Below are positions 16,855 through 19,286 of a stretch of DNA of 19,286 nt, piece after piece; the first letter of the stretch is position 1; each line of letters opens with the position of its first letter. The DNA is from Podila epigama. Taxonomy: Eukaryota > Mortierellomycota > Mortierellomycetes > Mortierellales > Mortierellaceae. The notes under the pieces were generated by a model. The model was not told where the DNA came from, ran no database searches, and saw only the letters and a list, made by a program, of their open reading frames with translations. The stretch is from positions 3,176-22,461 of the forward strand of contig JAAAVE010000334.1 of assembly GCA_015679605.1 (NCBI GenBank). The letters run 5' to 3'. Made by a program: the position numbers and the translations under genes.

Positions 16855-18910
16855 CTACGAAACGATGCCTGCAATACAGGCAGAAATCAAGGTCGAGACT
16901 GCTCCGCAGAGACAGGCCGAGAACGAGAGACGAGCAATAGCATCAGCACGGTCAGGTGCCAGAGTTAAGAAGAGTGAGATCTGTGTACCGATCGAACCAA
17001 TATTGGCAAAGGAGGCCATCGCATATGTTGTCAAGAGATTTGTCCGTGGCTGCAGTTGGTCCTTGAGCTTGGTAAACTCTGCAAAAGCCGCAAACTCGTT
17101 CAAAATGAACTTTATACCCATCGCCTCGGCAGATTTCATCAGATCTTGAGATGGGATACCGATGAGCCATGCCAGTGGGTACAGGACCCAGGAAGCAATC
17201 TTTTCGATCGAAATATGGACACCGTAGAAGCGGAAGATCCAACCCAAGAATCCGTTTGCGAGTCCTAGAAGCGAGATGACGGCCAGAAGCACTGCCACAA
17301 TCACAATACAGAGCTTGATGCCAAAGATGGCGCCGTTGGAGATAGCATGGATAGCGTTCGACTCACGGTCCTTGTAGGCTGGAGCCACAGCCGTTCCTTT
17401 TGTCAATGGTACTTCCAACTCTGGGAAACGAATCTTGGAAATCACGACTGCACATGGCACAGACATCATACAGGCAGTCAACAAGGCTGTGGCATCAGCT
17501 CCAAAAGTTAACAGGCCCAGGAACACGGAACCAGAGATGGTTGCAAAACCAGAGGTCAAGACCTGGTGTAACTCGGCTTCTGTCATCTCGGAGACAAAGG
17601 GTCCGACCAACATGGATGCCTCAGACATGCCCACAAATGGTGCAGCACAAGCAGCGACGCACTCGACTCCGGAAATGTCAATAATATGGATGATGAACGA
17701 GGCCATGGCTGCAACAACGGATTGCACAATGTTGTAGTAGTACAGACATTGAATGACGGCAGCGAACAGGATGATGGCAGGTAGGACTGAGGTCGCGAAT
17801 GAACCTGCAAAGGGAATGATATCACCTCTGTAGGTCACTGACAAGGGCCCAAAGATGAACTCGCGACCTTGTTCAGCGTACGACAAAAAGTTTTCTGCTT
17901 GCTCAGCAATAAACGAAAAGACTGAATAACCGACTGACCATCGGATGATGATGACGCCCAGGAGGTACTGCATAAAGATACCAGTCCACACAATGCGCCA
18001 TGAGATGGCTCGGTGATTCTATTTTTTGAAGAGAGTGTGAAAAAGAAAGAAAAAAAGCCGTAGCCCGTTGATAAACATGCTCGTTCGTTTTGTTGGATGG
18101 CTATTATGGTGAATGGCGTATATATAAATGACCAAAACACCTTGATTCCTTTTTTCGTACCTTTGAGAATGCAATGGTGAGCAAGAGGAGGACGACAAGT
18201 CCAAGGCAACTGATGAGTCTTTGGCCCCTGGTACCATGGGAGTCGTTGGGTCGCAGAGCAGCAGTGAGGATTAAGGCCAATGGAGGTACACCATAGCCAA
18301 TCGCGCGGATCAACCAGCGCGGCAACAGTCTTCGGATAAGAGCTCCACCTCCGGTCCAGGCTCGGCTAACAGGGCCCGAGATGAACCCTTTAGGCAGACG
18401 CCGGACAATGAGCCACCAGATGACAGCAGCATAGAGTAGCGACAAGACCAAGACGTTACCTTCCTTGTGGATGATGACTGCAGGGATGAACAGTCCTGTG
18501 CAGACTAAAAAGACAAGAAGATGCGTGATTGGCTTCTTGTACCGGTGAAGTAATTCGAATCGACCTTGGTACGAGGCTGTCTCTGTCATGGATGGTACTC
18601 CTCCTTCACCGCCACCACCACCACCGCCGCCGCCGCCGTTGCTGCCAAATCCAAAGCTACCATGACCACCACCTCCACTTTTTGAGGACCGCGGACCGCC
18701 ACCTCCACCTCCACCAAGTGTTCCGTCGCTTGACCGGTTTTCTATTGGTTGCTGCTGATGATGACCATGACGCGCATGAAGTGCTGCCTGTTCCTGCTGG
18801 TGCTCTAGATGTTGAACGTTGCCATTGTTCGTAAAAAAGTCGTCGTTGGTTGAAGGCTGTGCCTCGATATAATCTAATTTCTCGTCGTCGATTGCATGCG
18901 GTGCTGACAT
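16855..18910 (-). CDS. Concentrative nucleoside transporter (CNT / SLC28 family)
   Basis: Exons (minus): 18910-18161 and 18018-16855, joined in phase 0, giving 637 aa (Candida CNT is about 608). It is a membrane symporter that imports nucleosides with a proton or sodium gradient. The N-terminus is cytosolic and low-complexity, with His/Gln- and Gly-rich runs (Gly about 66-104). Membrane segments start near 128-147 and 152-169, continue at 203-219 and 231-248, and fill the second exon. The CNT signature G-x-K-x3-N-E is GIKFILNEFAAF (551-562), and ASFANIGSIGTQIS follows. The central PFVGMSEASMLV and ELHQVLTSGFATISGSV match the nucleoside-binding hairpin region. The stop codon is TGA-like at 16855-16857 on the minus strand. 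The frame stays open upstream through an A23 tract, but the ATG at 18910 fits the acidic start of the protein best. The ion used cannot be told from sequence alone. Confidence 0.96.
18599..18715 (-). repeat. Glycine-codon repeats in the transporter N-terminus
   Basis: GGN codons repeat in two blocks (about 18604-18640 and 18695-18715 on the plus strand as CCN), encoding runs of 6-10 glycines between residues 66 and 104. They lie before the first membrane segment and are likely flexible linker sequence prone to length variation. Confidence 0.8.
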
Positions 18911-19286
18911 TTCCGTTTTGCTCTCACGTCCGTGCCGTGACGTTTTTTTTTTTTTTTTTTTTTTTAAAGAAAATCTTTTGCTGCAATGTAGTGGGTTTGA
19001 AGGGAACAAAGACAGTAAAGGAATAAAGAAAGGGTGAAAAAGAAGGGTGTGAATGTGGGTAAGAAGGGGAGTGCAGATGGAAGGAGGTGATGAAGGTATG
19101 GATGAAGAAGAGAAAGGGTAAAGAAGAAGAAAAAAAAGAAAGAAAATAAAATAAAACGGGTCACTCACTCACTCACTCACTCACAAAAAGTCATTTCTTC
19201 AAGAAGAAAAAAAAAAAAAATTCGTCGTTCTGTCTCACTCTAACATGGGACCGAACACCACATGTCCATATCCTATCCAACAGGGT
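18911..19286 (-). promoter_or_regulatory. CNT transporter promoter and leader, right edge
   Basis: On the minus strand an A23 tract (18943-18965) lies about 33 nt upstream of the ATG. Further upstream is a long pyrimidine-rich stretch (about 19000-19150), then a TCAC microsatellite (19161-19184) and another A-run (19207-19220). The open frame across this region is a by-product of low-complexity composition and has no family match. No gene is identified up to the window end. Confidence 0.5.
19161..19184. repeat. (TCAC)6 microsatellite
   Basis: Six perfect tandem copies of TCAC in the upstream region of the nucleoside transporter. Likely polymorphic in length. Confidence 0.9.

Noticed and set aside
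18964-19168. Upstream N-terminal extension of the transporter with a Phe/Leu-rich, signal-like start
   Set aside because: The hydrophobicity comes from the CT-rich leader, and the frame crosses an A23 tract. The ATG at 18910 gives a normal CNT N-terminus.

Overview
This window reads as nuclear DNA of an early-diverging filamentous fungus. A Mortierella-like (Mortierellomycotina) source is my best guess, not proven. The evidence is eight compact genes with 1-5 short introns each. The introns have GTAAGT-like donors, CTAAC branch sites and YAG acceptors. Many start codons follow pyrimidine-rich leaders, and A/T homopolymers are common. The gene set also fits: a FRAY/OSR1-type Ste20 kinase, a concentrative nucleoside transporter and a fungal carotenoid oxygenase, none of which budding yeast has. 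I see no rRNA, tRNA, CRISPR, transposon or viral gene.

Layout. (1) 375-3357, minus: FRAY-type protein kinase with a long tail carrying five R-F-x-V motifs; a possible extra first exon lies at 3805-3859. (2) 4516-6778, plus: importin alpha, divergent from the kinase. (3) 7083-8376, minus: nucleolar EBP2, convergent with importin alpha. (4) 8601-10971, minus: carotenoid/stilbene cleavage dioxygenase, five exons including a 28-nt microexon. (5) 11518-12376, minus: prefoldin subunit 5. (6) 12630-14788, plus: PRP46/PLRG1 WD40 splicing factor, sharing a 253-bp divergent promoter with prefoldin 5. (7) 14895-16672, plus: mitochondrial 2-enoyl thioester reductase ETR1/MECR, only 106 bp after PRP46. 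(8) 16855-18910, minus: CNT-family nucleoside transporter, convergent with ETR1.

Most genes are unrelated housekeeping functions (nuclear import, ribosome assembly, chaperoning, splicing, mitochondrial fatty acid synthesis), so this is not a pathway cluster. The accessory-flavoured members are the kinase, the carotenoid oxygenase and the nucleoside transporter. I rebuilt exons by hand from splice signals and conserved protein motifs. For all eight genes the exon lengths sum to a multiple of three and the spliced length matches the family.

I found no obvious new multi-gene system. The most unusual signals are: the kinase tail with five copies of the motif that the animal relatives' CCT domain binds; a complete but unpaired 3' splice site (TACTAAC branch, T tract, ACAG) just before the ETR1 start; a GC-AG intron that splits the kinase HRD motif; and the 28-nt microexon in the oxygenase.
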